Part shown: positions 54,043 to 64,000 of the stretch, in pieces | Position numbering within the stretch: position 1 is the first letter of the stretch | Layout: every line of letters starts with the position of its first letter | Origin: Knufia peltigerae | Lineage: Eukaryota; Ascomycota; Eurotiomycetes; Chaetothyriales; Trichomeriaceae | DNA: 64,000 bases | Direction: 5' to 3' | Assembly (NCBI GenBank): GCA_030247855.1 | Contig: JAPDRN010000015.1 | Span: 1 to 64,000 of the forward strand | Program-made: the position numbers and the translations under genes | Notes under the pieces: generated by a model | What the model was told of the DNA's origin: nothing | The model's input: only the letters and a program-made list of their open reading frames with translations | Database searches by the model: none

Positions 54043-55557
54043 TCACACAACATACACCGGGTTCGTTAGCCCCAGGAGGATGTTTGATGAATTCCTCACT
54101 TCAACTCGGACAAACTCTACATTCGGCAGAGGCTGATGAATGCTCTGGCCATCCACAATGGACACATTGCTGAAATAGCCCTTTTCACTGATGAAACAGG
54201 CATCTGCTCCGGCGAATCCAACCCCCGTAAATGTCGCATATATACCCGGACCGCATTCTGATTTGGGTACGACATCTCCAATCTGCGCCGTTTTGTTGCC
54301 ATATTGAACAGCGAAATCGATTTCTTGTCCAGGACCTTCGACAAGATACACCCTCCCCGTCTTGACAGCTTGCACGATTGCCGATTGACTCTTCTCACCT
54401 TCAACTCTGACCACCGTGGTCGGTAGGCCGTTGATGTCGGGGTAGCTGTGTGCGTCACTGCCACCGATGGCTGTGATTCTCTTGCCCCGTCCCAGCTCGG
54501 CTTGCCACCATTGCACGCCGACCTCGTCTAACGGGTCGAAGCGACCGTTCCACACCTCGATGGCTTGATTGTGGTCCCAATCAAGCGTCCAGTCACAACG
54601 TGAGCAATTTTGGAAGGGGTGGTTGATCGAAACGAGGGCGCCGCTGTTCAACACTTGTGTGGCTGCATCAGCGTAACCCGTGTCATTCGAGGCATTTGTG
54701 TATCGCCACTCGACCTGCTGCGCATACTCGAGCCCGATGGCTTGCCAGTGACCGTGTCGAGTAGTAACCTCGATCGCGCGGCAGACGAGAAGCTCGGAAG
54801 CGTTCGCCGGGATCCATTTGGCGATGTTGTTATTGCTGGTATCGGTATTGTGGTCAGAGAAAAAAATGAAGTCGAGGTCTCGGGACATGGCATTGTTGAT
54901 TTGTTGGTTGGGAAGGTATTTGCCATCGGAGTAGATGGTGTGCATGTGGAAATCGCCCCGGAGCCATTTCGGGCTCGAGAGAGAACCTTTATATACAGGG
55001 GCAAGTGAAGGCGTCCACAAGGTCTTTTTAGGGTCTCGAGACAATGAGATGTCCAATTTCCAATCAATACCAGAACGGTTGGTCGCATAGGGTCCGAGTG
55101 CGACGTTCCATGTGCCGGCCTGGATCGGGCCTGCATCCTGCGCGAACGTTAGCCTTCAGAGAGAATGGCGGATGTCAATGTCTCGTCGTACGTAGCCTGG
55201 CGTCGCATCTTCTGCGGAGATTGTAAAGTTGAATCGGAATCCTCCAGACCATCCTCGGGATCCCGTCCTTCCTCCTTCTGCGTTGATAGCTCCAATCCCG
55301 CGAGAGTCAAAGACTCCCAGGTCAAGAGAATTCCCAGCGCCTTGAAAAGAGTATGTTTGGTTCACAAAGATCGACGTCACGTCCTGGTCGACCTCGAAAG
55401 GTACGTAAACGAAACTGAACACCTCCTCTGGGGTAATGTGACCTGTCAACGTAAGATTCGTAGTTGATTCAGCGTAAGCATGTCCACACGCCAGGAGGAC
55501 AGGCACTGTGTGAAGCAGGCACGATGCGAATAGCTTTGCGATACCCATGATGCTCAT
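54043..55557 (-). CDS. Secreted PHP-domain metallo-phosphoesterase (CehA/McbA-like)
   Basis: Exons 55557-55192 and 55137-54043 (54-bp intron, GTACGA...GCGCAG) encode 486 aa. Residues 1-29 form a signal peptide (hydrophobic core after MSIMGIAKLF, Ala-rich cleavage region), so the protein is probably extracellular or vacuolar. The N-terminal region is a beta-rich module; the splice restores TPGYDAGPIQAGTWNVALGPY. The PHP domain follows with metal ligands in HMHTIYSDG (186-194), FFSDHNTD, SINHPFQN and GGSDAH. CehA-type relatives hydrolyse phosphate esters or carbamates/amides such as carbaryl; the substrate here is unknown. Confidence 0.85.
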
Positions 55558-56101
55558 CTAAGGACTATCAATAAAAACTTGCAGCACCAATGACCTTCCT
55601 ATGGTGCTGTCTCAGACCCATCGCTTTGAAGGTCGAAGATGTTTATTAAATACCTCGATGTCTGGACACTTTGGCTTCCTAACCCGCGAACACTTGCGTG
55701 CTGCTCCATGAACTAACATCAGCAGAGCAGACACGGTCTTATCTGAAAAAGGCTGATGAAGCCACGAGTAGGAGACAAACTGAATGATAGGCTGCATGAA
55801 GGATCCATGAGACTATCAACTGGCTATCAACTGCCTTATTGGGGCAAGCGCCTCCGGAGAGAGTTGGGCGCCCAGAACCAGCAACCACGAAATTGAACAT
55901 CATCGTCGAAACACATATCCTTTAGGCCTACGAGCATGGCAAAGATCTGCCTCCGCTAGGCAACGGTGCTAGTATCCTCATACCACTTCGACAGGAGTGA
56001 GAGAGTGCTTGCGCGCTACTGGTAACGTTTTTCTTTTCTTGAGCCTACCCACCCCGAGGCATAAAGCAATAGTACTGTCTTCCCGATCCTTGGCTGTAAG
56101 T
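55558..56101. other. Intergenic stretch
   Basis: 544 bp between the PHP-protein start and the nitrilase stop, both minus strand. Nothing recognised. Confidence 0.45.
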
Positions 56102-57203
56102 TCAGTCCAAAAAGTGGACTTGGGATCCAGGAAACTTCACACCGTGTTTTGTAACCTGGAGACTGAGTAGATCAGGTCGGGAGTAATGTCCAACGGTGTC
56201 CAGCATATGTTTAGCGACGCCCCTCGCACGGAGGTCAACATCGGCATACAAAATCCCCTCTTTGCTAGCATCTAGTGGCTGTACAAGCTCCTTTCCGTCA
56301 GGACCATAGATCATACTGAATCCACCGCCAGGTGTGCGAATGTACGGGTAGTTGTCGACAAGGCACTTCTTCGCGTTCTTTTCAGTCATGATCTGGGTAG
56401 CGGTCATCACGAAGCATGCGCCTTCCATGGCCATGACCTGCGAGAAGCGATTGGACGCTTCGGGACTACTATGCCACGGCCAATTGTCGTCGGGCGGATC
56501 CCAGAACAGAGGCCAGCTAGCGACGTGAATGTCAGTGTTCTGCCAGTAGGTATAGTAGCGAAGGAGAGGCTGCGCATGCTCCCAGCAGTTGAGACCTGAA
56601 ATCTTGCCAAAGGGGCCCTCCGTCGTCGTGGTAAGGCTATCGGTCTGGCCGTCACCAAAGTATGCACGCTCAACGTGTGTAGGCTTGATCTTGCGGCGGT
56701 GGTGGACGATAGTTCCGGTTGGGTCGATGAAGGACTACTATGTGGTGAGCTTGTGTGGGCCAGGCACATATTCTTGTACGACTATAGTCGACTTACTTGT
56801 GCAATGTAGATACTGCCGTTGTAGCGCTCGCTGTAGCCCAGAACGGTGAATATGCCGGCTTCACGGACAGCGGCCCGAATGCGATCCATCTCAGGTGACT
56901 CTTTGACAAGGGAGTTCCTGAAATACTCGTCCATGAAAGCAGCGCAGTCTCCGACCGACTGTGACCAGATTGCCCTGCTAAGATTCAGTAACAGTGCAGG
57001 TCCAGGACAGGTGTAGCTGAACCTTCCACATACCATGGATATCCAGGAATGAAGACTTCTGGAAAGCCGAGAACATTGGCTCCGTCGTCACCAGCCTGTC
57101 TGATGAGGCTAATGGCTTTGTCCACGCCACCTTGGAGGTTGTTCCAGACAGGCTCGGCCTGGATCGTCGCGATTTTGACAGTCTTGTTGTTTGTGGGCGA
57201 CAT
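56102..57203 (-). CDS. Nitrilase (carbon-nitrogen hydrolase)
   Basis: Exons 57203-57034, 56974-56797 and 56734-56102 (introns 59 and 62 bp) encode 326 aa from the ATG at 57203. An in-frame ATG at 57317 would add 38 residues unlike the family. The catalytic triad is visible: E49 in GFPEVFIPGYPW, K131 in HHRRKIKPTHVER and C165 in SGLNCWEHAQPL. CWEH places it among true nitrilases rather than amidases or N-carbamoylases. It converts an organic nitrile to the carboxylic acid and ammonia, possibly via an amide. It sits in a region with an amidase and other hydrolases, suggesting nitrile or cyanogenic-compound use (inference). Confidence 0.92.
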
Positions 57204-58074
57204 GTTTTCGTGGGGTTTATCCTGTTCTGCCGACTCGACACTTCCTGAAACAGATCGTGTTGAGATCGATATCACGGACAGATCTGATGCACAAGGTTCC
57301 GACTTTTGATCTGTCATTACCTTGCAATTTGGCGAAGTTATTTTATCTTCCTGATCAAGCCGGAGTTTTTCTGCGAAGGACCACGGTGCTTATCAGGCAC
57401 ACGGACACTTCAGTACTTATCAGTCCCTGCATCACTTGCACCGAAGATCTGGCCCATACAGGAGGAGTGGTCAGCCCGAGGAGTAACCTGTCAGGCTAAG
57501 TCGTCCCCGCGTTGTCTCTCACATTGACGAATGGTAGGGAGTAAAGTCAACCGGGATCGTGACAGAATACGATCGGCCGAGGTTTTGGTGTGTCGTCCGA
57601 GTTGACTAGCGAGCACGGCAGTTGTGTTCAACGACCTACAATTGGTGAATCAACGGAACCTGCTTCCGTCGCAAGATAAATAGCGATTGACGAACTTTAG
57701 ATTATGAAGCTTCTAGTGATGTAAATAATCAAGTCAAAGGACAACGGCTGCGCGAGATGAGTACGCGAGCGCAGGTGGTGACATGATGGCGCTAGTCCCC
57801 AATCACGTGACGCAGTGAGTCGAATACTATCATCATTGAAGCAGGCGGTGACTTGACTATCATGACTTGCGTTGCATGCCGTGTGTGCATTGGCTCTCGA
57901 ATCTGATGAGCCAGGATGAGGACATATCAAGTCCAGTGATTTGATCGTTGTACGTGTCGTTCATCTTTCCCACGGACTGTCCTTTCTCCAGGACCAACCA
58001 AGTGTCAGTCAGTCGCCCGCTAGAGCACATCCCTGAACAACAGAACCATCTCTCCCTCTCCCTCTTCATCTCTC
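57204..58074. other. Intergenic stretch upstream of the nitrilase
   Basis: 871 bp holding the nitrilase 5' region with the alternative upstream ATG at 57317. Nothing else recognised. Confidence 0.45.
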
Positions 58075-59641
58075 CTACCGCTCACTAAAAGGCCCACCGA
58101 GCTTGTTGTTCGGGTCGTACTTCTTTTTGATATCAACAAGTCTAGGCCAGTTCTCACCGAAAACCTATTCGTGTGTTAACACAAAACACCAACTACTCTT
58201 CACGTCGAATCGAAACACTAACCTCCTTTGGATCGACAAACCCCTCGAGGAAGTTTGGAAAGTAATCTGCTTTCGTGTGTTTCGCCTTGATCTCGAACGG
58301 TCCGTTTGCCATGGCCTGATATCCTACAAGATCTCCCTCCTCCGAGCCAGGAATTCTGCCTGCTCCCATCTGAAGATTATGCTGGTTTCTTGTGTGTGGC
58401 CAGGCAGTTTCCTTGCTGGGATACTTGAGTGACTGATAAGCTGCCTGCGCAGGTGGTGAGCACTGTTGTACTTTTCCACCTCGAGTACTCTCCGACATAC
58501 CTTCTGCATCATTTCAATGAGCACATACGTGCTTCTTGCTAGGCTTGGTTCCTTATTCACAAGTTCAACATACCATTTCCAAGAACGCAGTATCAAGCCT
58601 TCGTCAATCGAGGACAATGTTGCACCACATTGCCACGTGTTGGTAACACCCATCGTGGCTTTCAAACTGTCTGTGAAAGATCAAATTGAGCCAGAAGATT
58701 CCGTAAAGCGCTGCCCGGTCGAACTTACCGAAGCCCTCGTTGACTTCTCGAATGTTCAGCGCCTTGGTCAAGTCCACTGCTCCTTTTATGTCCAGTGCCC
58801 ACTTGAAGCCGGCTTCGCTCCTTCCGTGTTCTTCCCCGTTGGCGTCATATGCAAATATTGCGAGACCTGGTTGCGGCTCATTGCCTGCGTAAGTGCCCAT
58901 ACTCATATTCAAACAGTATAGATGCAAGGCAACCTTGGGATCGGAACACCGAGCTGCAAACGCTCCAACTTCACGGGCCAGATCTTGGAGTGCATCGGCC
59001 GGGTAGATGATCTGTCCGCAGTAGATCGAGGATGGGTATTTGTAGACCCTCATCTTGCAAGCAGTAACGACCCCAAAGCCACCTCCGCCTCCTCTCAATG
59101 CCCACATTAGATCCGGCTCTTCGGCGGCCCAGACGATGCTGCCATCCATTTTGACGACCTGTGCATCGAGGAAATTCTGAGGGTCACTGGAAAGGCCATA
59201 CTCCGAGCTCAGCCAGCTTTGACCACCGTGGATGATCGAGCCTCCTACTCCCACGTATGTACACCTTGCACCGACAGCAGCATAGCCCGGGGCATACTCT
59301 TCGACTTTGCGATCAATCTCGCCCCAATTATGTCCTGCGCCAAATATGACGGTCTCGTTCTGAGCGTCAAAAGAGAACGATTTGAAGTTGGCCAGTGATA
59401 CGAGAACGTCCTTTGCCGATGCGTTTCCGACTCCGGTGCACCTGATTGCAAAATCCAAGTCGGACCGGTTCAAGTAGGTAATGAGGGTACTCAATGTTGT
59501 CAGATCTTTCGGTTGCACCACGACACGAGGCTTCTTGTTGCATTGCGCCGCCCATGTTCGACACTGCTCTTCATATTGCGGAGAGTCTGGATTGATGATG
59601 TCTCCTTCATTCAATATATTTTTGATCTTGTCGAGCCCCAT
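58075..59641 (-). CDS. FAD-linked oxidoreductase, BBE/6-hydroxynicotine-oxidase-like
   Basis: Four exons, 59641-58729, 58670-58501, 58444-58223 and 58164-58075 (introns 58, 56 and 58 bp), encode 464 aa. The PCMH-type FAD domain shows RVVVQPKDLTTLSTLI, GVGGSIIHGGQSWLSSEYGLSSD and ALRGGGGGFGVVT. The C-terminus FGENWPRLVDIKKKYDPNNKLGG is the family's berberine-bridge block. At the position of the usual flavin-linking RSGGH the sequence reads RCTGVGNASA, so the 8-alpha-histidyl bond is probably absent, as in a known fungal subgroup. No signal peptide was seen. It may oxidise an alcohol or amine in a secondary-metabolite or xenobiotic pathway. Confidence 0.9.
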
Positions 59642-60013
59642 GTTCTCTGGCCTGCGGAGTGTCGCAACCCACTCTTCATGATTGGGGGAGAGAGTATCCG
59701 TACTTTGAACATTGTTAAGTACTCGAACAAGTGCCTGGCTTTCAGGCGTGCCATCATTAGACTCCTAGATGTAAGCGTTCCTATGCTCGTAATTGCTCAC
59801 GCTCACGTCACCTGGATGAGCAGGGTTCGCACGAATTCGCCCATTATTTACGAGCTCGGTCCACCCGTCAACCGTGTATCTGCCTGGCTTTGCTTTTCGC
59901 CTCGGCTTTAGTGATCCCCGATACCGTCGCCGACTCTGGACCATAAAATGAAGGCTCGACACCTCGTATCAGGATCCCAGAATCTGACCGCTAGCATTTC
60001 TAAGAGTAACAGG
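59642..60013. promoter_or_regulatory. Divergent promoter region, FAD oxidase / metallo-beta-lactamase protein
   Basis: 372 bp between divergent starts (306 bp if the alternative ATG at 59948 is used). No cluster motif or other signal was recognised. Confidence 0.45.
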
Positions 60014-61146
60014 ATGAGTCAACTCGTTGAGATCGATCATTTGGAAGTGTTCGTAATCGTCGACAATGAGGTTGACCCCATTTCGTCGTACAAAGTACCC
60101 GGGTTGACCGTTGGTGGCCAATTGGCCGATGTTGCCGTTCGCGCACCACTTCAACATGCAGAGCGAGGTGGAGCTGGATTCGAGATCAGGATGGACAACT
60201 TGTGCTGCGGTGCTCATGGCCTATCATTGATGATTGTGAGAGTTGCGGCTCAGATTGGCATTTAAAAAAAAATTCAACAGCTTATGGGTGATTTAGACTG
60301 CAACCAAAGGTGACAAGCGCCGAACGATGCTTTTTGATACGGCCCCGGAAGATCATATCTGGGAACTCAATGCAAGGCGCTTGGAAGCTGACATAGGTTC
60401 GGTCGAGCTTGTGCAACTGTCTCATTGGCATCGGGATCATTCTGGCGGGATGCTGAAAGCCATTTCCATGATCAACGAGGCGAGGCCATCAGCAAGTCCA
60501 GTTGTCGTTGACCTCCATCCTGATCGACCACACTATCGAGGTTTCCAGGGCCCGGCCGGACCGGTGTCGCTAGAGGCTGATCCAACCTTCGCAGAGATCG
60601 AGGCGGCGGGCGCGACCGTGGTCAAGAATGATAAGCCTCATACGGTCCTTGATGATATGTTCTTAGTTTCAGGGGAGATTCCGCGAGTGACCAGCTACGA
60701 GGTAGGATTCAAGCGAGGCATGAGATACAATCAAGACACAGGTAGTTGGGAAAGCGATGAGCTCATTCTCGACGAGCGTTTCTTGATGTGTAATGTTACA
60801 GGTGTGGTTCCATGTAACATTCTTCGTCTTCGCCCACTTCACTAAAAAATTCACAGGGAAAGGGCTCGTGGTGTTTACAGGCTGTAGCCATGCTGGAGTA
60901 GTCAACGTGGCAAAGCACGCTCTACAACTTGGTGGAAATACCAAGTTACATGCTGTGATTGGGGGATATCATCTCGTCGGCCCTAATGAGGGTTGGATCA
61001 AGGAAACTGTGGCTGACTTGAATGATCTCAACCCCGATATTCTTATGCCTGGTCACTGCTCAGGCTGGCGAGCCAAGGTCGAGATTGAAAGGATGATGCC
61101 AGGAAAGCTCGCCCCATCAACTGTCGGCACAAAGTTCTCGTTTTGA
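60014..61146 (+). CDS. Metallo-beta-lactamase-fold protein, dihydropteroate-synthase-related type
   Basis: Exons 60014-60235, 60297-60801 and 60857-61146 (introns 61 and 55 bp) encode 338 aa. An in-frame ATG at 59948 would add 22 residues. The N-terminus LVEIDHLEVFVIVDNEVDPIS and CCGAHGLSLMITATKGDKRRTMLFDT (across the first splice) match a fungal/bacterial family annotated as 7,8-dihydropterin-6-methyl-4-(beta-D-ribofuranosyl)-aminobenzene-5'-phosphate synthase. Metal ligands are S116-HWHRDH122, FTGCSHAGVVN after the second splice, and MPGHCSGW near the C-terminus. The true substrate in fungi is unknown. It is divergent from the FAD oxidase. Confidence 0.88.
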
Positions 61147-62673
61147 GAAACCAGGAAAGGAACAAATTCAGGACGCATCCTCTGGAGTAGCTGGGTACAC
61201 CCCCGAAGAAGAAGACCGAAGAAGAATTTGTTTCATTCACACGGCTTGGATATGTAGTCAGTAGTCCATGCATGCCCTGCTTCTCTTCTCTCTCAGCCTC
61301 TGTCCAATCGTCGAGGGAAACATCGGAGCCGTTCTCAGACTATTGCCGGTCATTGACAATGTCTAAAGTGGTTGCACAAGCCAGAACATTCCTAGTGGCT
61401 GCCTCGCAAATTGATGAAGTATTTCCGCTGCCAGCATGTCAACAGACCAGAACATCAATCACAGTTGCAGGGATCTTGAGCGTCAATGAAGCGGACATGG
61501 CTTGCGTCACCATAGCAGAAACGATGAAAGAGGTCACATTGAGTCTCCTTTTTCTTCGCTCAAAGAATAGCCGAAAGGGGAACAACAAGCGAAGATAACA
61601 TGACATTCTAGGCATGCTCTCGCTAGAGGAAATGCAGTAAGATATCAAAGGGCGGGAAGGTGTACGTTATATGTAGGCGGAAATTTCCAGCTGAGTGTAG
61701 CAGCAGGACGGAGTAGACATTAAAAAGGCATAATGTAAGCAGCCGCCCAGCGTCTCTACAAGGAGCCATTAATAGCACTCGTAATAGCCCGGAAGAAACA
61801 TCGAACCCGCAACGGCTAATAAGAGGTACCGAGTGGAAGGGCAACACCGACTAGTAATGATCCTCCTGGGGACAAAGTGGTTCAGTGTCAGTGTGCAACA
61901 GATCTAGAGTTACACTTCTTTTGAGGCTGACTCACAGCCGATTTTCTCTCCACCAAACTTCCCTATCTGTCACCCAGCATACTCCGTGCATGCTATTTGG
62001 GTACCGAAAGTTGTTCTTTTTGGCATGTCCGTAAGCAAACACCGTGCGGCTTTCGGATGATCCCTGCACTTTCACGTGGCGCCCAAAAATGACCTCAGAT
62101 ACCTCTGGCTTATCCATTGGGCTGCATTGTCTCTCGAGCGTCGGGTCTACTAACTCATCCGGGCTAGCCATGCGAGGTGCAGCTGTTGACGACTTGAACT
62201 TCTTCGTGCCATTGTGAGACGAGGCTGTTCAGCTTTCAACGTTACCACAAAATGTCCTACATGTTCTAAGCCCCAAAGGCGTGTGAAATTACTGCCGAGG
62301 ATCCTTTTTTTCCAAGTGTGGACGATCTGAGGAGTGTCCGCCCTGTATCAACTCGTCGAGCCATCCGAGTATGCAGATGCAACGCAGCGCAGGTATCGCT
62401 ACGTTGGACTGTCCTCTTTGGGGTGATTTTTTTTGGATGTCCCCGGAAGAAAGGGCAAGAGAACGAGGCTGAATTACCCAGTGTTTCGGCATGTTCTTAT
62501 ATCTTGGGACTTTATCCGGTGCTGGTGTCCTCTATCAATGTAGACGCTGCTAGCAACGATACTTCTTCTTCAATCACCAAACCGAAAAACGCGCCCCTCT
62601 ACTGGAAAGCCACCCTCTCAAGGCTGCCCGACAACCAACTCAGAGTCTGACATAAAGGGCGTGCTCTATCTGA
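61147..62673. other. Long intergenic stretch upstream of the terminal regulator
   Basis: 1527 bp. It contains one isolated CGGAGCCG at 61324-61331. A minus-strand frame of 79 codons at 61932-62171 is too weak to call. No repeat or RNA gene was recognised. Confidence 0.45.
61324..61331 (+). promoter_or_regulatory. Isolated CGGAGCCG copy outside the main cluster
   Basis: Exact 8-mer just downstream of the metallo-beta-lactamase gene. It lacks the CCGCGG extension of most cluster sites and may be a chance match. Confidence 0.25.
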
Positions 62674-64000
62674 ATGGGCAATATTGGACGTCCAAGTACA
62701 GGGTGCGCTTTGTGTCGCAAGCGGAGAGTAAAGGTACGTTGTAACGGTCTAATTGTTCAGTGCGCGACGACTTACTTAATGCTAGTGTGATGAGGGCAAG
62801 CCTGGGTGTCGGAACTGTGCCAGGCTCAAGAAGCCTTGTCCGGGTTACCGCTCTCCAGACTATGGCTCCATTCGACCAACAGTCTTCGTCTCTACACCAG
62901 AAACCTCGAGACACAGTTCGACCGAAAGTCTGGTGCCAAATTGTTATAGTGCAAAGACTGTATCTATCGAGTCGGAAGAAAGCGACACCGCTCAAAGCGA
63001 TTCTGTCCTAGAATTATCCAAAAGACGTTCGCAAAGTCCTATGTCCATGGGCAATCTCCCCCAAGACGTGACGGAACAAGCCGTCTGGTACTCGCTCTCG
63101 CAGCTGGACGTTCATTCTCGGATTCTCTACGGCAACGAAACCTTCTCCTTCCTCCCTGATATCCTCTCAAAAGTCAGTCGCCATTCATATCTATACGCCG
63201 CTATGCGAGCCGTTGGGATAGTGAATCTTGCAAACCGATCACCAACAGTTGACATGCGAAATATTGTCGATTTTGAGTATGCCAAGGCAGTTTCAGGCGT
63301 CAATGCAGCGTTGGCCGATCACGATCAGCGCCTCAAAGATGAGACGCTGGTGGCCGTCTGGCTATTGGGTATCAGAGAGGTAAGAGCTGTTCTTTGGGGT
63401 GATCCTATCAAGCATCTGACAGGAAACAGCTGCTTGCCAATATCACTGGCTCTAACCAGTGCAACTTGGGCGGAGACTCGGCACAGCAAACACATATCGA
63501 CGGCACGTTAATGCTTCTCCGTATGCGTGGCGAAGGCCAATTTACCACTCCAGAAGGTCGCCATTTATATCAGCTCCTTCTCTCTTCCATGGTAAAGGGA
63601 CCCTCGTCGTGCCCATCATCTTACAAAACTAACCGCGACCAGCATTGGAAACCATTGTTTGCAAGTGAAGAACCATCTCCAGAATATCTGATGCTGGAGG
63701 CTCAAATTCCGAAAGCCGTACCGGTCGTGCCAAAGGCTTCCTCTCGACTGCGCAATTTCTTTCACGGCGTCTCGAAATTACGTGCTCGAATCAAGAACTT
63801 TGTCTCTATTTGCCAAACCCGATTATTGGACCGAGACACATTGGTTGGATCGTACATCAAAGCGGCCTTGAAACTTGAAGAGAAAGTAGCTAGCTGGTGT
63901 GACATGCGTGAATGGATGCCTCAACCTGTTGTCGATGAAGAAATCCGGCCCAATTTAGAACGTGGCCTTTGGGCCGCTGGTTCTCCTTTTCGGCTTCACT
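62674..64000 (+). CDS. Zn2Cys6 transcription factor (partial, continues beyond the window)
   Basis: Exons 62674-62733, 62786-63379, 63430-63591 and 63643 onwards (introns 52, 50 and 51 bp); the frame is still open at the window end (about 391 codons so far). The zinc cluster sits at residues 11-38 (C11, C14, C21, C28, C31, C38) and is split by the first intron after RRVK. The central part (AVWYSLSQLDVHSRILYGNETFSFLPDIL, SPTVDMRNIVDFEYAKAVSGVNAAL) matches the fungal-specific domain of a large group of secondary-metabolite or stress regulators. Its direction points away from the preceding genes, so its targets may lie to the right. Confidence 0.87.

Noticed and set aside
59969..60217. Minus-strand open frame of 82 codons with an ATG start, first read as a small protein gene
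   Set aside because: The plus strand of the same bases encodes the conserved N-terminus of the metallo-beta-lactamase-fold protein, so the minus frame is a shadow.
61932..62171. Minus-strand frame of 79 codons with an ATG in an otherwise empty region
   Set aside because: No family resemblance, no splice context and no promoter signal; a chance frame cannot be excluded.
1..64000. CRISPR arrays, rRNA or tRNA genes, riboswitches
   Set aside because: No regularly spaced repeats or recognisable RNA genes were seen by eye; a tRNAscan-SE or Infernal run could still find a missed tRNA.

Overview
This window comes from a filamentous ascomycete (Pezizomycotina). The signs are genes split by short introns (about 43-155 bp, GT/GC...AG with CTAAC-type branch sites), fungus-only protein families (Zn2Cys6 regulators, TRI12-type and allantoate-permease-type transporters), and AT-rich repeats whose copies differ almost only by C/T and G/A transitions, the mark of repeat-induced point mutation (RIP). 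The species cannot be fixed from the sequence alone. All functions below are read from motifs and family likeness. Exon borders were placed by hand from reading frame, splice signals and family patterns.

Layout. (1) 1-3.1 kb is a gene-free, RIP-degraded repeat island. It holds the end of one DNA-transposon-like copy and, directly after it, a complete 1854-bp copy with 42-bp terminal inverted repeats. (2) 3.8-27.6 kb is a compact block of thirteen units: amino-acid/GABA-type permease, CYP52-like P450, zinc alcohol dehydrogenase, a 859-aa Zn2Cys6 regulator, a beta-lactamase-fold esterase, an SDR, a phytanoyl-CoA-dioxygenase-like enzyme, an NmrA/isoflavone-reductase-like protein, a decayed class III aminotransferase, a RidA imine deaminase, a DAO-type flavin oxidase, a saccharopine-dehydrogenase-like reductase and a PaaI-type thioesterase. 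Every promoter region of this block, including the one beside the broken aminotransferase, carries the 8-mer CGGAGCCG (or its complement, or one close variant), an inverted CGG-N2-CCG element of the kind bound by Zn2Cys6 dimers. Almost no copies were seen elsewhere. This looks like one co-regulated cluster run by the embedded regulator. No PKS, NRPS or terpene synthase is present, so breakdown or tailoring of a nitrogenous, partly aliphatic compound is more likely than classical backbone synthesis.

(3) 28.2-30.0 kb is a second transposon island: an AT-rich stretch, a 398-bp solo LTR with a 5-bp target duplication, and an inverted related LTR end. It forms the right edge of the motif-bearing block. 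(4) 30.0-64.0 kb holds a looser set of accessory genes: an allantoate-permease-type MFS transporter divergent from an alkylsulfatase, four further regulators (three with visible Zn2Cys6 fingers), a retinol-dehydrogenase-like SDR, an amidase, a TRI12-type efflux transporter and a sugar transporter (each with an inferred GC-AG intron), a LovD-like serine hydrolase, a secreted PHP phosphoesterase, a nitrilase, a BBE-type flavin oxidase and a dihydropteroate-synthase-related metallo-beta-lactamase. The last regulator runs off the window end. Amidase, nitrilase and the hydrolases suggest handling of amides, nitriles and esters, but no common promoter motif was found there.
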